Notes: generated by a model from the letters alone, not told the origin. A stretch of 64,000 bases of DNA from Daldinia sp. FL1419 (GCA_025201765.1 MU623431.1:62001-126000), one strand, 5' to 3'. Counted from the first letter of the stretch, positions 23,208 to 36,434 are shown. A program made the numbers and translations.

Positions 23208-25068
23208 TTCCCTAAGTTCACTAAGATACGATTCTTCAAATTGTAGCTTCACGGTACTGTACTACGTAGAATATTTAGAGTACCTAAGATATAAATACAA
23301 AATCGGGATTTGGGTCGCAGGATGGACCCAGTGTTCTAGACAAATGATGGTACGGGCAGTACGCGGGTTTCATGAATTGCCCCCTCCCCCCCCCAAAGAA
23401 GCCGTATTCTTATTCGAGTGCTCTTAATTGGCTGAATCGTGATATAGTATGCGCACCTTTAATACACGATTGGTATCGGAGGTTCTAAGTGCGGTTTCTA
23501 AAAGTAGGTAACTAACAGCAGTCATACCAGGGGAGATTGTAAGAAGATGTAAGGTCCCTATACTCGGTTTAATAGGCGTAATAGAAACTCCTCTGTTGGA
23601 ATGTGGCATACAAAATTCTTAAATCAGCGGAATTAGGGATACTTTTTTATACCTAATCTTCTATCACTTATACTCCAGCAAACAGTAAGAGTATACGTCG
23701 ACGCGTCGGCTAAAAAGCCCTGACACTTCTCGTTTTGACCTATGCATCAGACTTTAGGTACCCAACGATTGGCTCGGCATCTAAAAAGTATAAAAAAAAA
23801 AATAAATAAATAAATAAAAATAAATAAAAATTTTCTACTCTGGCAGGTTACTGTTTTCCCTCCCATTAACTCCCGAAAAGAACTCGCTTAGACTCCTAAT
23901 AGATTTAGGTATAGTAACTTTAGGACTGAAGAATAATGGTTCAATTACCTGTGTTCAAGTCAGAAAGCGTAGCATTGTCATCATCGTGTGGCCTATACAG
24001 TCATGAGATAGGTATAGTCTAGCCGTAACTAACAAGATATAAGCATATAGCAGACATATGGTTTGATTCTTCTCCTTAATATAAAATATCTAAAAGAGGC
24101 TTCGATGTTTAAGGCATTTTCAAGACGATAAATAAATGGCTGTATCCTCTTGCAACGAACTTATCCTAGCATCAGAAAGGAGGATTCGAATTTAAGCCGT
24201 CTCCGGTAGTGCCACTGCGTTTATGATTGCTAGACATGACTGCAAGGCCCTCCCTCTCGTCACTAAATAATAATTATCTAGATATGTCACGAAGCGGACC
24301 AAGAAGCGAGGATGCAAGTTATTTGTTCCGCGAGGAGCCTATCTACAACTATGGCTAAGGGCGACTACATATAGAACAAGTCCTTTTTTCTATGTGCAGT
24401 ATGGGCTAGAACCCTGACACTAGGTAGTTGTCTGCTGTTTATAATTGCCTTCATAATTTCCGAAATTTTACTCTGGTTTAACGCAACTTTGAAATGCCTG
24501 TGTGCCTCATTCTTGTTGTGGCTCGGGAGAAAAAAAAAGAAAAAGGGGGGAGACAAAACAATAACATACAACACCAGGGATTCGCTGGTCGTCACCGACC
24601 CAACTACTGATCTGGCGGTATCTGGTTTGTCTAAGGGAGAGCGGACGGGATCCCGAATTTTCCAAATCCTATGGTCGTATGTGCTAATATCTATAGTTGT
24701 TACAGTATATATCTGTTTAGTACCGTAAGAGCACCCGTACCCGAAGTAGAGCCATGCGTATAAGTCACCAGCGTAGCTTAAATGATCACGAAAATTTCAC
24801 ATGAATATTCAAAATCTCGCGAACTCGTACTCATAAACCATATAGGTATATAATCTTTCGCGAGAATTCAGCGAATACCTAGATAATTTATAATACCTAG
24901 TGCAGGGGGAGGCGTGGTTACCGGTGAGGGATATTTTGGGTTGAAGCTTAGTCTGACGAGAACATCAAGAATCACTAGTAAAGGTAGAAATTGATTTAAA
25001 TTCTTCACCTGTCCCAGGGCACGTAACTCCCATACGCCGCGCAATGCACAAAGGATATCATCCCAAAT
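23208..25068. other. AT-rich gene-poor spacer with A/T microsatellite
   Basis: 1.86 kb with no supported gene. A TAAA-type simple repeat occupies about 23788-23831. The GC content falls and TpA is frequent, consistent with old repeats weathered by RIP, although no family is recognisable. Short frames near 24365-24728 overlap on both strands and look random. Confidence 0.45.
23788..23831 (+). repeat. (TAAA)n microsatellite
   Basis: A run of A residues passes into repeated TAAA units (AAATAAATAAATAAATAAAA), then TAAAAATAAATAAAAATTTT. It is low complexity and not coding. Confidence 0.8.
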
Positions 25069-25973
25069 CTAAAAAGCAATCCGCCTCTTACGTCCCGTGT
25101 ACTTGGACGTAGCCTTGACGACCTTCCCTTTCCGTTCCATCTGCTCCTTCTTCTTGATAATCCACGCTTTGCTCCCCTTCTTAATCTCGCCCTTTCCGTT
25201 GCGATTGCTATGCCTCGAATCCAACACATCAACGCCATCCATGCCTTTGATTACTCCGGTGATGTCACCCCCATTACCGTCGAGGTTACCGCCACCTACT
25301 GTGAGCACTAGGTATACCTTGACGTTCTTAGTTTCCGGGTCATCTTCTAACAGACCGGCGCCGAAGCCCGCTCGTACCGCCGCGCTCGTGATCATCTTTT
25401 TCTGTTCGTCGTTCTTCGGGTAGAATTGACACACAGCCCGCCCACCCCTCTTCAAGCTTGCGTATAGACCGTTGAAAAATCTCGATAAACGCCCCGCGGG
25501 CGATACGTCGCTGCTCTCGGCGTTACATAGCCATTGTATCGCGCTGATGCTAATAGCGGCGTCGAACGTACCAGCTCGGAATGGAACTCCTTGCCCAATA
25601 TCGGCCAGTAACAAATCGCCTTCCACATCCCGCTGCAGCGCAACATCCAACATGGAAGCAGACACATCCATTCCTACCCATACGTGCGGGCCACCTTCTT
25701 CTGGAGGTAACGAGGAGAGGATCTCCCCTGATAGACCGCTTCCACAGCCGACGTCGAGGATGAAAGAGGGTGAGGATAGATCGAGGAGCTCAAGAGCTCG
25801 ATTCGTCATAGACGCCTGGATATTCTGTATTCGGGAAGATGTTGTGTACTTGCGCGCTTCGGTGTCATTGTAGTGGACGTCGGCGGACCTTGATCATAGG
25901 GTCAGACGGACGATATTCTTCTTTGGTGGGGGAGGGGTTGTTTTACGTACAGTGTGTCCTCTGGCCGCGACAT
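25069..25973 (-). CDS. bud23: 18S rRNA (guanine-N7)-methyltransferase Bud23
   Basis: Two exons, 25973-25951 and 25888-25069, give 280 residues. The 23-bp first exon supplies MSRPEDT, which continues into HYNDTEARKYTTSSRIQNIQ and then a helix beginning MTNRALELL, the conserved Bud23 N terminus. The SAM-binding motif I is FILDVGCGSGLSGEIL (residues about 50-65). Post-I and motif IV regions are HVWVGMDVSASML and DAAISISAIQWLC. The basic C-terminal extension (SKAWIIKKKEQMERKGK, then a KYTGRKRR end) is the WBS methyltransferase C-terminal domain that contacts pre-ribosomes. The enzyme methylates a single guanine of 18S rRNA with the Trm112 partner and is needed for 40S export. It is divergent from the SVP26 gene, with 672 bp between starts. 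Confidence 0.95.
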
Positions 25974-26645
25974 TTTGATTTTGGGCTGCTGTGTTAATCA
26001 AAGAATTGAACCATTCAGATGTTAAGTATTCGGAATTGATAATTGGCTTTTGTTGCCTGGGAATTCGGTGTTGCGCTGCTATGAATCTACCGTAGGATCA
26101 AAAAGGTATCGATATTCGCATTTTGCCAATTGCTTGTGATGCGCCGAAGTCGAACTTTTCTGTGGGGCATGCTCGATTTCTTATCGTTATCTTTTATCGA
26201 GCAGGGTATGGTCGGGTACCTTCTCACGTCAATTTCGACGGCTTAGGTAAGACGTGGTTTCACGTGTGTACCTAGGTACCTATGTACTGTACACGGGTAA
26301 CAGGTACTTACTTATATGCAAGGGACAAGGAAGGCGGCTGCCCTGGAGATTGCCCGGAAGTGTAGGGGTACATAATCAGTCGCAAAATCGAATCGCCGCT
26401 TCCGCAGATCAAAGAAGGCCACGCTTTCAATTCCTCAGCTTCCAAGCTTTTGGTCGCGTCGGTTGGGTCCGGGCCAATCCCACGAAGGGCCAAGATCTAG
26501 CCTTTCGCAAATGTCATCATCTTCGACATGCAAGCTTACCCTTACCCAAGTTAAATAACCAACCTTCATTTTCTCCTGTATAGCCCGTATAGGACGGTTA
26601 CAAGACAATAATACTATGATATTCTCATAGACACTATCACGAACC
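25974..26645. promoter_or_regulatory. Bidirectional promoter region, bud23/svp26
   Basis: 672 bp between two divergent housekeeping genes. It contains TACCTAGGTACCTATGTA near 26270-26287. No other gene. Specific factor sites cannot be assigned by eye. Confidence 0.5.
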
Positions 26646-27495
26646 ATGTGGATTTTACCTCTTGTCGGGTATCTCGGCTCCATTGTGGGTTTTTGCTTTC
26701 TCACTTTGGCCATAGGTATGTTTTGTTTTCTTGGCATCATATTCTTCGTCTCCTTTATCCGAAAATATCTAGGTTAGGTTACTGCGTTCTAGCTTCTCAG
26801 CATCTCTAGGTGGTTTTTAACGCAAGAAATTAATTGATTATAGCTTCCGGTCTCTATTACCTCTCTGAACTCGTCGAGGAGCATACCGTCATTGCGAAGC
26901 GACTTCTTACTAAACTCATCTATTCCATCATCGCGTTGCAGCTCATACTTTGGCTTGTCGATGGGTTTCCTTTTGCGCTTACCCTGATGGGGGTTGTGTC
27001 GCATATTATATACCTGGGAAATATGCGACGCTTCCCATTCGTCAAGTTAACGGATCCTTTGTTCGTTGCCTCGTGTGGTATGTCAACGCCGTTATTGTTT
27101 GGTTCCAAGTTCCAGAATAGATCCAGGGGGTTGCTAATTATGCGATAGTGTTGGTACTGGTCAATCATTACTTTTGGTTCCAGCATTTTTCTGAGGCGCA
27201 GCGGCGGTCTTACTCGCGCCTATCGTCTATGTACGACCAGCCGGATGTACCAAGTTTCACCGAGATCGCCTCATACTTTGGTTTGTGCGTATGGCTTATC
27301 CCGTTTGCCTTATTTGTCAGTCTATCTGCTAGCGATAACGTTTTGCCCACAATCGGAACCGAACAGCCCTCGCATGGTTCAGACGGGAAGAATAAGCGGC
27401 AGGGTATGGTCAAAGTCATCGTCGATAACGTTCTATCGGCGATCGGGGAAGTTACCCGTTTAGCAGGGTGGAAGAAGCCAGAGGACCGCTTCTGA
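26646..27495 (+). CDS. svp26: Svp26/TEX261-family ER-Golgi sorting protein
   Basis: Three exons join in phase: 26646-26715, 26844-27077 and 27149-27495, giving 216 residues. Four membrane spans are visible: LPLVGYLGSIVGFCFLTLAI, LIYSIIALQLILWLVDGF, a span after LTDPLFVASC, and FGLCVWLIPFALFVSLSA. Family landmarks are ASGLYYLSELVEEHT, DGFPFALTLMG, FPFVKLTDP and VLVNHYFWFQHF, followed by PSFTEIASYFGLCVWLIPFA. Yeast Svp26 (Erv26) is an adaptor that loads type II membrane glycosyltransferases and alkaline phosphatase into COPII vesicles. The same role is inferred here. The C-terminal tail past ASDNVLPT is longer than in yeast and cytosolic. Confidence 0.94.
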
Positions 27496-29377
27496 GACCG
27501 CGGTAGGGTTGAAAGTTAAGTAGGTGATAATGTGTACGTAAAATTCCTGGTCCGTCGAACGAGTAGTAATGGTAAGTGATCTACCAGTCCCAATACTTAC
27601 CTATTAGGAAACTAACGATATTAAAGCATCCCCCACCGCAAATATGCATGCATCCAAGGTAGCCATCTTCCTACCTTCTCCAATCAAAGGCGTGAACGTG
27701 TCTCCGGTCCGACTTGTTTTGAGATAGTATGCTCCAAGACCTGTTCTGAGAATTAGCCGACATCAATTAACTGGTAAGTCAAGACTGATTTTCTTTGATA
27801 ACATGAGAAAATTTATTTTCATGATGACATGTCCAATTTTTTATGCTAGATTGTATTTGAGTCGCTCGACCTTGATGTGAACGATTGGGATTACCTGAAC
27901 GAAATATTTCTATCTCTTTATCTCTCAGAAATTGCTTTTTAACATTCAGTTACTAACATTGGTCTTAGATATATATAACCTCGTAATATGGATATACATG
28001 TTTGAAACGAAGGAACAGTTTATATACTACCAACACTAACGTAAAGTCATTATAGACATGAGGTTACTATGGGCACCGTAGCCGACAGTTATCTACGCAT
28101 ATTCCTCAGTTCATGGGCCATAACATCAACACCCCGCTAAAATAGGAAGCATATGCTCCAGTACATCTATAAAGTTGATGCCTAATGCCAACGAAGGCGA
28201 CAATGGTATTGCCCATGGGTACAATTCGCGTTCAAGATACCCAGGTAGGTAGGTAAACATGTAGGGGAAAGATCGTCTACCTATCAACATATCCCATATC
28301 ACTATAAGCCGTAGTAATTCAAATAATATTAGGAGAAATGTGACAAAAGGTCTCCAACAAAAGAAAAAAATGTCTCCGTCGAATAATCTGACCTATGAGA
28401 GTTGGATTTATTTGTTTGCCTATTGTAACCTCAATCTGCCATTCGCGTTAGCCATCATGCACCATGCTTACTTTGGTCTATTTTTCATGTACCTAGAGGC
28501 TAGAGCAGATCTTTCTCTTCATTTCTGCTTGGCCCAAATCGACTGGATGGGTTGTACAAGTTGAGGCTGAGCAAGACGGCAGATATACCTAACAATACTC
28601 TTGTTTCGAATCTCACGATAGGTGTAATACAAGGGCAGACCTGTAAATTACGGTTACTTGTCGTACAAAATCCGAGCGAATGGCACTTGACGGCAAGGAT
28701 TGATCGGCACTGCTCAGCCATTGGCTCTCACATATTTACCAAGAGCGGTAAGTAGGATGATGGGTAATTGGGCTAATTCGCAAGGAATCCCGGTCCGTTC
28801 TGCATCATGGCGGGATCCCCCAGGTTCCCACGAGTTTCTTAAGTCCCCAGTAAAAAGAATCCTGCTGCCTGGGATTTCAAAAATACGAAGGCATCTAACC
28901 GCGACTTGTTGATACTAGGGGTATATTCCTAAGTATTGCAATATTGCAAAATTCAGAGCGAAGCGATGCCAACTCCATATATTCATGTTGTCTTATTCGC
29001 CGCGCGACGCTGTGTATTAAACAATAGGAGTATCTAGCTTCTCGAATGCCTAAAAGAATATCATGTTGCTGGCAGGGGGTTTGACGAGGCTCATTCGACT
29101 ATTCAGTAGGCATGTAACAACGTAACATGCAAGTTTTGATCTGTAACTATAGGTCCTGCCCAGAAATGCCGTGTGATAGTAAATAGACACACAGCCGTGG
29201 AGGCTTGGCTCAAGCCAATTTTAATTCGGAGCTGAGCCGTATCCTATATGTTATACCTACCCCCCGACTTGAGCACTAAATAATAGTCCACAACTCAGTT
29301 AGTTGCTCTATAGTACTAACTTGTCCGACGATGTATATGGCATAATCATACAGTTAGTTGTTGTCAACGCCGTCAAG
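27496..29377. other. Intergenic spacer before ABC transporter
   Basis: 1.88 kb, AT-rich, with no supported gene. It contains a CCCAGGTAGGTAGGTAAAC word near 28240. Frames at 28340-28912 lack any family signature. It should include the SVP26 3' end and the ABC transporter promoter. Confidence 0.45.
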
Positions 29378-32300
29378 ATGAATCTACAATCATTGGGGCG
29401 CCAGACATGGGCCTTGACGAGGAAAAACCTCTTCATCACCATTCTCCGAAAATGGCGTTCAACTTTCTTCCGGTCTCTACTCTTCCCAATAGTTGTTTTA
29501 GTTCTCTTGCTCGAAGTTCAAAATTTCTCCAAGAATAACAACAGATATGGAATTGCCAACCCTCGTTCGGTCAGCAGCCTTGCCGACAGTATGGCCGGTA
29601 CTTCGAAATCTCTCGTCTTAGTTCAGGAGCCTGGCCTTGGATCTGATTTCCAGCCAGTCCTCGAGAAGATTACAGATCCCCTAGATTCGAATAAACTGAT
29701 TCATCTAGACGACTCTGATAAAATCGATTCTATTTGCCCCGTGGATTATCACGGAAATTCTCCATGTCATGCGGTAGTAATCTTCAAAGACACGCCCCTT
29801 AGTGGACACATCAACGCAACATGGAACTACACCATCAGAACGGATCCCAGCCTCGGCTACTGGTCTTTCAACGTCTTCGACACGAGCAGCGCCGTCGACA
29901 AAGTCTATTTACCTCTTCAGTTAGCCATTGAAAACGCGATGCTCAACTTAACTGATAGCCCGGACTTCATGCCGTACACGTATCTATCACAAGCCGAAGT
30001 GGACGAGGAGTCGAGAAGGGGCTTCATTATCATGGCGTTGTATCTTTTGTCTTTTGTCTACTACATCACCTTCATCCCGGTCGGTCATCACGTTGCGGGC
30101 ATGATAGCAGCCGAGAGGGAATCCGGCATGTCAGACTTGATCGACGCAATGGGCGGAGGAGTTGCTTGGCCGAGAGTGTTGAGTTATGTTTTCACATTCG
30201 ATATTCTGTATTTGCCTTTGTGGATCATCATGGGAGCCTGTAAGTGACCTGACATCGACTTTTAATGTTTTCTCTAACACAAAATAGTATACCAGGCTCT
30301 CCTTCTCCCAGGCCAAAGCGCGGCTGTTACGATATTCTGGCAAATATTCACAGGCTGGGCAATCACAAGCGCGTCTGTTTTCGGAGCTGCATTTTTCAAA
30401 CGATCCGCCTTTGCTAGTCTTTGGGTTTCCTTGATTCCCTGGCTCTTAGCCATCTGTTCTGCCTTTTCGGAAAACCTCGCGGACCCTGCCCCTCTCAGTC
30501 AGGTTGTCGCGTTGTCTTTCTTCTTCCCTAGTATGAATTACATCTACTTCTTTAACTTCATAGCCAAGGCTGAAATCGTTGGAACCCGACTCGGTATGCA
30601 GCAGCCGTTGTCAGGAGCCAGCTTGGAAGAAGGATATATTAGCGGTCAGGGGCGTGGGGTTAACTGGGTCAGTCTCACCGGCCCCTATTTCCTCTGGATC
30701 ATCTTGGTTGTCCAAATCATTGGTTACGCGCTGTTGGCTGTTCTGGTTGAGACGTTGCTACATGGGAACAACCACCGTCGGCGGACATTCCATGATACTC
30801 CGGAGGCAGCTAGCTCCCATGTCGCCATTGAGACTATCGACTTGGAGAAACAGTATCGACCGTCATGGTTCAAAAAGTTTTTTTGTTGTGCTCGTGCTCC
30901 GAAAACGAAGGCCGTCGATGGGTTAAATCTTGTCAGTCAGAAAAGACAGATTCTTTGCCTATTGGGTCCTAATGGTTCCGGGAAAACAACGACTCTTGAT
31001 ATGTTGGCCGGGTTTCAGGCGCCTACTGGTGGACAAGTGAATATCAATGCTTCGCCATCGCAATTGGGTAAGTTACGTTGTGTAATATGAGTACGAAACT
31101 TGCACTAATCGACATAATACAGGTATTTGTCCGCAGCGTAATGTATTATGGGACAACCTAACCGTCTACGAGCACTTGGTTATTTGGAATACTCTGAAAG
31201 GCAACACCGAAAATCCCGCGGCCCTCGAACAACTCATTGAAAAATGCGACCTTGCTCTTAAGAAGAACAGCTATGCGGGCAACTTGAGCGGTGGCATGAA
31301 GCGAAAGCTCCAATTAGCTTGCATGTTGGTCGGTGGCTCCTCCGTTTGTCTAATGGATGAAGTCACTTCTGGTCTAGACCCCCTATCTCGTCGCGCAATC
31401 TGGAATGTGGTTCTTAGTGAGAGAGCCCAGAGGACTATGGTGTTGACTACGCACTTCCTTGACGAATGCGAGGTCTTGTCCGACCACGTTGTTATTATCA
31501 CTCTTGGAAAACTCAAGTGCCAAGGAACACCGACCGAATTGAAGAACGAGTATGGCGGAGGTTACCGCGTTCACATCCCAAGGACCGAAGATATATCGGA
31601 CATACCATACCCAGTAACTGAACAGCACGATAGGTATATCTGCAGAACACCAGACTCCACATCCGCCGCAAGACTCCTAGCGTCTCTAAAGAACTCTGGC
31701 GATGCAGAGCTATATATCACTGGCCCAACTATAGAAGACGTATTCCTCAAAGTCTCCGAAGAACCGCATACACTCATCGGCGAGACACCAGAAGAGATTT
31801 CAATCGCAGACTCGCAGCAAAGCCGAGTAAAGAGTCCACACGTCGAGCCGCCACTATGGGTTACCTACTCGCAGCAGTTCTGGGCACTCTTTCTGAAAAG
31901 GATCCAAATCCTACGTTCAAACTGGTGGGCCTACCTCTTCGCCCTCGCCATCCCAATCATCGCAACCTACGCCATCGGGACTTTCCTCGAGGACTACCAG
32001 ATCCCCGACTGCAACCACCTGATTTCCTATGCGCCCTACGACAACCGCATGAGCTTCAACTACGTCTCTGAACTCGCCCTCGGCCCCCCATCCGCAAACA
32101 GCACCGTCGAGGAGATAATCAACTCCACGAGCCAATACTACTACAGGAGCTGGGGTCTCGGGCCCTACGTCTTCGATACCCGCGAAGAAGTCGAGAACTT
32201 CGTCCGCACCGATACCCAAAACGTCTCGTACGGCGGCGCCGTGTGGATGGGGAATAATTCGAAACCGCTGATCGCGTACTCTGCTCAGACCGGCTCCGGC

Positions 32301-34289
32301 GGCGCTTCTGGTCTTTTGAATCTCGTTAATCAGGTTCGCAGCGGAGGGCGTGTGGCGGGGTACTTGTCTACTCTCCGCTCGTATCACCAGGCTGAGGGAG
32401 GACAGAGCATGTTCTACGTTACGATTTTCTGCCTGCTGCAGGCGCTTTATCCGGCTTTCTTCTCCTTATACCCGACGTACGAGCGCAGGTCCCAAGTACG
32501 AGGACTTCAGTATTCAAATGGGGTCCGACCGTTCCCGCTGCTATTTTCGTATTGGATGTTCGATTTTGTTTTTGTACTGGTGATTACCGCCGTCTGTACA
32601 GCTTTGATTGCTCCTATTGCGCCATGGTTTGGGTTGGGCTACATCTGGTTCATTCAAGTGCTCTACGGACTTGCGGCTATCCTGTTCTCATATTTGATTT
32701 CTCTCATGTCTCGGTCGCAGCCGGCTGCATTTGCTTACTCGATCCTATTTATGGCTATTATGTATGCGATCTCGATCATCGCATTACTGGTGATCCAGAT
32801 GACGGACGGTGCCAACCAAATGGCCAACGACGGAACCGCCTACGGACTCGGTCTTATCTTCCCTATTCAGAATCTTATGCGAGGTATGGCCGTCAGTTTG
32901 AACATGTACATTGTCCGTTGCAGAGGACAAGACATGATTACCGACCCGGGTTCATTCTATGCTTTTGGCGGACCTATCATGCTTCTCATTCTCCAAATTA
33001 TCGGCCTCTTCAGTTTGCTCCTGTGGCTTGAAGGCGGTAGCTTTGCGTGGATCACCAAGCCTAAGTCCCTACCACCAGTCATCGACGACGCAGAAAAGAG
33101 CGGTACCTCGTCTGGAAGGCCTGATGTTGACGCCGAGACGGCTCGTGTGGCCGCATCGGAGATGGATCTTCTTCGCGCTCTTCACGTGTCCAAGAAGTTC
33201 GGTCCTAATGTTGCAGTTGACGACGTGTCCCTTGGTCTCCAAGAAGGCGAGATCCTGGCTCTATTGGGTCCTAACGGTGCCGGAAAGACTACCATGATTA
33301 ACATGATCCGTGGCGACCTGACACCAAGCAGCGGTCGCATCTATCTCGAAGGCGTCGACGTTCTCAGGAATAAGCGATTGGCTCAAAAGCACCTTGGTGG
33401 TAAGTTATCCGTATTCTCCTCCCCTCGTCTTATCACTAGTACTAATGGAATAATTGCTACAGTCTGCCCCCAATTCGACGCCCTAGACCTTCTCACAGTC
33501 CGCGAACACTTGACCTTCTACGCACGCTGCAAAGGAGTTGAAGATATCAAAGGCGCAGTAGCATACGTGATGGCCCGCGTGGGCATCACAACCTATGCAA
33601 GCAAGCAAGCTGCTAAGCTTTCCGGTGGCAACAAACGTAAACTAAGTCTCGCTATTGCCCTACTAGGCGACCCGCCGGTCCTACTTCTCGACGAGCCTAG
33701 CTCGGCCATGGACGCAGCATCGAAGCGCGTGCTATGGCGCACGCTCGCGGCCGTGGCCCCCGGTCGCTCCGTCTTATTAACCACGCACTCGATGGAAGAA
33801 GCAGACGCGCTCGCGACCCGTGCGGCCATTGTGGCGCGTACGGTCCTTGCCGTGGGCACGACGGAGGCGCTGCGCAAGACGCACAGTAACGAGTACCACG
33901 TGCATCTCATCCTACGCAGCGCGCCACTCTCTACCGCGGACGAAATGCATGGCGTAGAGACGTGGGTGCGGCAGACATTCGGTGAGTCGCTGCGCTTCGA
34001 GGGGCAGAGTCTCGGAGGACAGGTCCGATTCGTGGTCCCGGCCGACAGCAAGGTCCCCGAGGTCCCTAGCAATAGCGACGATGCGATTACGCCTGCAAAG
34101 GGGCCTCATGCAACGCGCAGCTTTACGGGTTACTTGATTGAGACGCTAGAGGCGCGGAAGGAGGAGCTGGGTATCGACTGCTACTCTATTTCCGCGGCGA
34201 CGATGGAGTCGGTGTTTATGAAGGTGGTCAAGGAGAGCGACGCCGAGGAGGATGAGGGACGGGAGAAGAAACGCTGGTGGAGATGGTAG
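29378..34289 (+). CDS. Full-size ABCA-family ABC transporter
   Basis: Four exons, 29378-30239, 30288-31067, 31123-33399 and 33463-34289, give 1581 residues. The layout TMD1-NBD1-TMD2-NBD2, with a large loop after the first span of each half, is the ABCA subfamily topology. NBD1 has Walker A GPNGSGKT (residues 514-521), Q-loop ICPQRNVLW, signature LSGGMKRKLQLA (602-613) and Walker B VCLMDEVTSG. NBD2 has GPNGAGKT (about 1264-1271), VCPQFDALD, LSGGNKRKLSLAIAL and VLLLDEPSSAMD. Both sites look catalytically complete. ABCA proteins move lipids or sterol-like molecules across membranes. In fungi they are much rarer than ABCB/C/G types, and their substrates are mostly unknown. A preceding open frame adds 25 codons from 29303, but the ATG at 29378 (MNLQSLGRQTWALTRKN) fits the family start. 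Confidence 0.93.
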
Positions 34290-35249
34290 GATTGGAGGCT
34301 GGTTGTCACTCAATAGCGGCCCGTGAGACGTTTAAGGGGCGGGATGTGAGATATATAATCGCATAATTTTCCTTGGCCGTCATGTGTTATGTTTGATACC
34401 TTTTTCGAAATGAAAACATACTAAAGATTAAACTATTCGTACCTAGGGAGTTAGGTTAGGAGATAATTCTTAATTACGGTATCTATTGAGTCGAATTACA
34501 GGCTATCATATGGATTTCTCCTTTTGTACGTGCGTACCTAGTATAGTAAACCTGCCTACCTAGGTAGGTATACTTCTAATATATGCTGTGTACACTTATG
34601 CTTTTCATGTTTAAAAAGTATCCCTATATACGAGTCAAGATACTACATACAACTAGATAGATGTTGATGTGGTCGTCCGAGATACAAGACCTCCAGGCCC
34701 CACGCATACAATATGCATATTCGTATCCAATCACCAAGACACTCTATCCTGCTGGTGTGGTTTGTTCGCATACTCCCAGGCAATGTCATGATTATAATAT
34801 TGCGCCTTCTCAGTAGTTATCTGCAATACTAACCCTCCCAATCTGCTGTGTGTACTAGTATAGTTGCTTCCAAGGAGAAAGTTATAATATTCCTCTCTAG
34901 CACAATCAATTTTATACACAACATGGCCCATTGCATTCCTAAGCAATGCTGTAAAATACTTATCCTGCTGGACGATATGAAACCTTGAAATTGCAATGAC
35001 GAAGAATAAATTCTTCTCTCTTTTTAGCTCTTGATATTTTAAAGAAGTTGAAGTTCAGATTTGCATATTCCCGTAGTGTGGTTGCACCGCTTCGTGGAGC
35101 GGTCCAGCATCTGCTAAGTACGGATCTGAGAATACGCAATATTGATATATATAAGGTATGCATTGTGGTGAGCGGATAAGCCGTCTCCATAAGACACCCA
35201 GCTCCTACCGCCTCTACTACTTCCCCATCACGCACTAGAGGCCCAGGAC
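34290..35249. other. Intergenic spacer
   Basis: 960 bp without a supported gene between the ABCA gene and the monooxygenase pseudogene. It includes CCTACCTAGGTAGGTATA near 34554-34571. Confidence 0.45.
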
Positions 35250-36434
35250 ATGGAGACGCCCAGGCCCTTCCGCGTAATAATTGTAGGCAGCGGTATGGTT
35301 GGCCTTACCGCAGCCCATATACTCTCACAAGCTGCGGTCGATTTTCTTATTATGGAGAAATACGACAGCCCGCTATGTTTGAAAGGAGCGGGATTCGCAG
35401 TATGGCTGCAAATCTTTCGTCTATTCGACCAACTCGGTCTGCTTGAAGCTATTAAGCCAATCCTAGAATATGTCGAAAAAGGGGCTGTCCTTTCGACGAA
35501 AGATGCCCATATGATCGTGGTTGATAAGACCTCGGAGTTACTTGAGCAGAAGTTCGTGCTTGAGATTAGGCAGAGCCTAAAGCATAGTTGCTAGGTCTTT
35601 TTGACCACGGCCACGGCCACGGTATTGAATTCAGCAACCGCCCTGAGATGGTCAAATATCTCCATGAAATCTTGCCAGAGACGGCGAAATCTCGTGTTCT
35701 CTTCAAAAAGCACGTGCAAGATATTGAAGTCTCGAAAGACGGGTAAAAGTGATATGCAATGATGGTGGCCAGATTCCAATCCCCGAGCTATCTAGGAATA
35801 CTAAATTCGGCGGTACTTGCAATGGAATAGCTACCTTACTCAGATAATAAACGAGACAATTGGAGGCTGGTTCGGGCTATTCGAGAAACTAGAATCTCCC
35901 GCTTCCAAACGCATACAATATACAGAAGCAGATAAAACGAAAATAGTAGAAAAATGGGAATACCTGTACATGGCACTGGGCTTCACGCTTCGTGACGTAG
36001 ACACGAAGCGGTATGATGATATTACGCTTATTAACCGCGAAGAGTGATTGGGTGGTCAATGGTTTTCGGAGCGTATAGTGCTCGTGGGCGATGTCGTACG
36101 TAAGCTGGAACCTCACACCGGTTTGGGCTATAACTGCGGCGCAATGGATCTGGTCGTGCTGGTCAACGGTTTACGGCAGTTATTAAAGGGTATAGAGTCT
36201 CCAAGCAGGCCGGATCTCGAAAGACTATTTCACGCCTATCAAGCTGAACAGATGGAAGAGACGCAGAAGTGCTTTACCGTGTCATATACAACCCCTCGAT
36301 TATTGGCATGGCCGACCTGGGAGCATAAGGCTGGAGAAAAGTATATTTTAACTTATCTTCTCCTCAACAGAACGGCGTATAATAACACCACCGGGCCACT
36401 CGTCAGCTCAACACCGCTTTGTGGTTGCAACTAG
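35250..36434 (+). pseudogene. Degenerate FAD-dependent monooxygenase
   Basis: It starts like an intact class A flavin monooxygenase: FRVIIVGSGMVGLTAAHILS (GxGxxG) then LIMEKYDSP and GAGFAVW. The frame closes at a TAG at 35592-35594. Family sequence resumes in another frame (NRPEMVKYLHEILPETAKS, then DIEVSKDG) and meets a TAA where one missing base would restore KVICNDGGQIP. The central DG-motif segment (GADGxxS) is not found, so a deletion is likely. From 35840 the C-terminal half is readable (RYDDITLINREE) up to a TGA at 36045-36047, which stands where a TGG Trp is expected. It continues with IVLVGDVVRKLEPHTGLGYN (GD motif) to 36434. Multiple independent lesions make this a pseudogene of the PaxM-like group. 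Confidence 0.82.

Noticed and set aside
32552..33031. Cys/Tyr-rich 159-codon frame inside the ABC transporter
   Set aside because: It is an out-of-frame shadow of the second transmembrane domain.
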